6,280 nt of DNA from Desulfarculus sp. (lineage in GTDB: Bacteria > Desulfobacterota > Desulfarculia > Desulfarculales > Desulfarculaceae). Positions within the stretch are counted from its first letter, which is position 1, and every line of letters starts with the position of its first letter. This document shows, piece after piece, positions 4,761-6,280 of this stretch. The translations under genes and the position numbers were made by a program. The notes below the pieces were generated by a model. That model did not search any database. It was not told where the DNA came from and worked only from the letters and a program-made list of their open reading frames with translations. Where the stretch lies: NCBI GenBank assembly GCA_020216805.1, contig JAIWNN010000157.1, positions 1 to 6,280 on the forward strand. The letters run 5' to 3'.

Positions 4761-6245
4761 ATGACCCCGATTGCGCGCGATCGACGCGGCTTGGCCCTGC
4801 TGGCCCTCCTGGCCGGGCTGGCGCTGCTGCTGACCCCGCCCCCCCCGGCCGCGGCCCAGGCCCGCCCCGACAGCTTCGCCGACCTGGTGGTCCAGGTCTC
4901 CCCGGCGGTGGTCAACATCCGCACCGTCAAGACCATCAAACGCGGGCCGGTGCCGGATTTCTTCCAGTTCCGCGGTCGGGGCGGCGACCAGGACGGCGGC
5001 GACCAGGGCGAGGAGATGCCCGATCTGCACGAGTTCTTCCGCCGCTTCTTCGGCGGACCCGGTCTGCCCGGCGGACCGGGCAACAAGGGCGGGGAGTTCA
5101 AGCAGCGTTCGCTGGGCAGCGGCGTCTTCGTCGATCCCCAGGGCTACCTGCTGACCAACAACCACGTCATCTCCGAGGCCGACGAGATCGTGGTGGTGAT
5201 GAAGGACGGCCAGGAGGTCAAGGCCGAGATCGTGGGCCGGGACAAGAAGACCGACCTGGCCCTGCTCAAGATCAAGGGCAAGTCGGAACTGCCCTTCCTG
5301 CCCCTGGGCAACTCCGACCAGCTGCGGGTGGGCGACTGGGTTCTGGCGGTGGGCAACCCCTTCGGCCTGGAGAACACCGTCACCGCCGGCATCATCAGCG
5401 CCAAGGGCCGCATCATCGGGGCCGGGCCCTACGACGACTTTCTGCAGACCGACGCCAGCATCAACCCCGGCAACAGCGGCGGCCCCCTGATCAACCTCAA
5501 GGGCGAGGTGGTGGGCATCAACACCGCCATCGTGGCCCAGGGCCAGGGCATCGGCTTCGCCATCCCGGTCAACCTGGCCCGCCAGGTCATGAACCAACTG
5601 CGCACCACCGGCAAGGTGACCCGGGGCTGGCTGGGGGTCTACATCCAGCCGGTGACCAAGGAGTTGGCCGAGAAGTTCAAGCTGGAGGGCACCGACGGGG
5701 TCCTGGTGGCCGACGTGGTCAAGGACGGCCCGGCCGACAAGGCCGGCATCCAGCGCGGCGACGTGATCGTGGAATTCGAGGGCCGCCCGCTCAAGGACTG
5801 GCACTCCCTGCCCCGCCTGGTGGCCGAGACCCCGGTGGGCAAGGAGGTCAAGCTCAAGGTGGTGCGCGAGGGTCGCCCCCGGCCCGTCACCGCCGTCGTC
5901 GGCGAGCTGAAGGACGAGCAGCCCGAGGCGGCCAAGGCCGAGGAGCCGGCCAAGGTCCAACTGGGCCTGAGCCTGCAGAAGCTGACCCCGGAACTGGCCC
6001 AGCAGCTGGGCCTGCCCAAGACCAAAAAGGGCCTGGTGGTCACCGGGGTCCAGGCCGGCGGACCAGCCGAGGAGGCCGGCCTACGCCGGGGCGACGTGAT
6101 CCTGGAGGCGGCCCAGAAGCCGGTGGAAAGCCCGGAGCAGTTCGCGCGGGTGGCCGGCAAGCTCAAGCCCGGCGAGGGACTGCTGCTGTTGATCCAGCGC
6201 CAGGAGGCCACCCAGTTCATGGTGATCAAGGCGCCCAAGGAATAG
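4761..6245 (+). CDS. HtrA/DegP family periplasmic serine protease (Do-like) with two PDZ domains
   Basis: The product is a 494-residue secreted protease/chaperone that degrades or refolds damaged envelope proteins, including outer-membrane barrels in transit. Residues 1-34 are a signal peptide: Arg-rich start, Leu/Ala core, then PPPPAAAQA with likely cleavage before RPD. The trypsin-like domain spans about 37-285 and has the full catalytic triad: His135 in TNNHVISEADE, Asp165 in KKTDLALLKIK, and Ser239 in INPGNSGGPLIN. Between strands, residues 62-112 form a long Gly/Asp-rich flexible insertion (the LA-loop region; DFFQF, FFRRFFGG), typical of DegP/MucD-type proteins. PDZ1 covers about 287-375 (RGWLGVYIQPVT) and PDZ2 about 398-490 (GLVVTGVQAGGPAEEAGLRRGD). 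Length and order are normal for Do-type proteases. I leave the symbol blank because DegP, DegQ and MucD cannot be told apart here. It probably forms a unit with the DUF1844 gene 31 bases upstream. Confidence 0.96.
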   Translation: MTPIARDRRGLALLALLAGLALLLTPPPPAAAQARPDSFADLVVQVSPAVVNIRTVKTIKRGPVPDFFQFRGRGGDQDGGDQGEEMPDLHEFFRRFFGGPGLPGGPGNKGGEFKQRSLGSGVFVDPQGYLLTNNHVISEADEIVVVMKDGQEVKAEIVGRDKKTDLALLKIKGKSELPFLPLGNSDQLRVGDWVLAVGNPFGLENTVTAGIISAKGRIIGAGPYDDFLQTDASINPGNSGGPLINLKGEVVGINTAIVAQGQGIGFAIPVNLARQVMNQLRTTGKVTRGWLGVYIQPVTKELAEKFKLEGTDGVLVADVVKDGPADKAGIQRGDVIVEFEGRPLKDWHSLPRLVAETPVGKEVKLKVVREGRPRPVTAVVGELKDEQPEAAKAEEPAKVQLGLSLQKLTPELAQQLGLPKTKKGLVVTGVQAGGPAEEAGLRRGDVILEAAQKPVESPEQFARVAGKLKPGEGLLLLIQRQEATQFMVIKAPKE

Positions 6246-6261
6246 CTCCGGTGCGGCGGGC

Positions 6262-6280
6262 CGCGGGGCGCCGCCCCGCG
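6262..6280 (+). terminator. GC-rich stem-loop after htrA, possible terminator cut by the window end
   Basis: CGCGGGG at 6262-6268 pairs with CCCCGCG at 6274-6280 around a 5-base loop, 16 bases after the htrA stop. The window ends at the last paired base, so any T tract or longer stem cannot be seen. Confidence 0.5.

Noticed and set aside
4746..5960. Long - strand open frame opposite htrA.
   Set aside because: It is antisense to a gene with an intact catalytic triad and PDZ domains, and its own translation is repetitive Gly/Leu/His-rich sequence with no recognisable motifs.
1..6280. CRISPR array, insertion sequence, tRNA/rRNA, prophage or defence cassette.
   Set aside because: There are no regularly spaced direct repeats, no transposase or integrase motifs and no RNA-gene signature on either strand. 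Gene content is housekeeping.

Overview
The window is a GC-rich stretch of ordinary bacterial chromosome with six protein genes, all on the + strand. It carries two outer-membrane beta-barrel proteins ending in aromatic residues and a periplasmic HtrA protease, so the host is Gram-negative. The high GC, the strong C/G third-position bias, the DUF1844 gene, and a class V aminotransferase standing where SerC would be expected all fit a Desulfobacterota ('deltaproteobacterial') genome, for example one of the Desulfarculales type. That taxonomic placement is inference from style and gene content, not from a marker gene.

Layout. Positions 3-161 are the 3' end of a porin-like gene, closed by a clean 12-bp stem terminator (193-220). 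A second, paralogous porin-like gene follows at 383-1591. A 408-base intergenic region (1592-1999) holds an AT-rich block, a candidate TTGACA-type promoter, and a hairpin-rich leader of about 235 nt. The leader precedes a two-gene operon: a class V PLP aminotransferase (2000-3139) and a short, ACT-less D-3-phosphoglycerate dehydrogenase, SerA (3143-4096). The operon ends in a double-hairpin element (4106-4201): a perfect 38-bp palindrome followed by a 19-bp stem. A candidate promoter (4219-4247) then leads into a second two-gene unit: a DUF1844 protein (4310-4729) and an HtrA/DegP-type serine protease with two PDZ domains (4761-6245). The window ends in a GC-rich stem-loop.

How the genes work together. 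The aminotransferase and SerA most simply make the first two steps of phosphorylated serine synthesis: 3-phosphoglycerate to 3-phosphohydroxypyruvate to phosphoserine. SerA lacks the C-terminal ACT domain that gives serine feedback in long SerA forms, so control may lie in the structured leader, but this is not shown. The HtrA protease handles misfolded envelope proteins, a plausible housekeeping partner for a cell that makes abundant porins. There is no mobile element, CRISPR array, tRNA, rRNA or defence-like cassette, and I found no strong case for an undescribed multi-gene system. The most distinctive items are the repeat-containing leader upstream of the aminotransferase, the double-hairpin element after serA, and the tandem porin pair.
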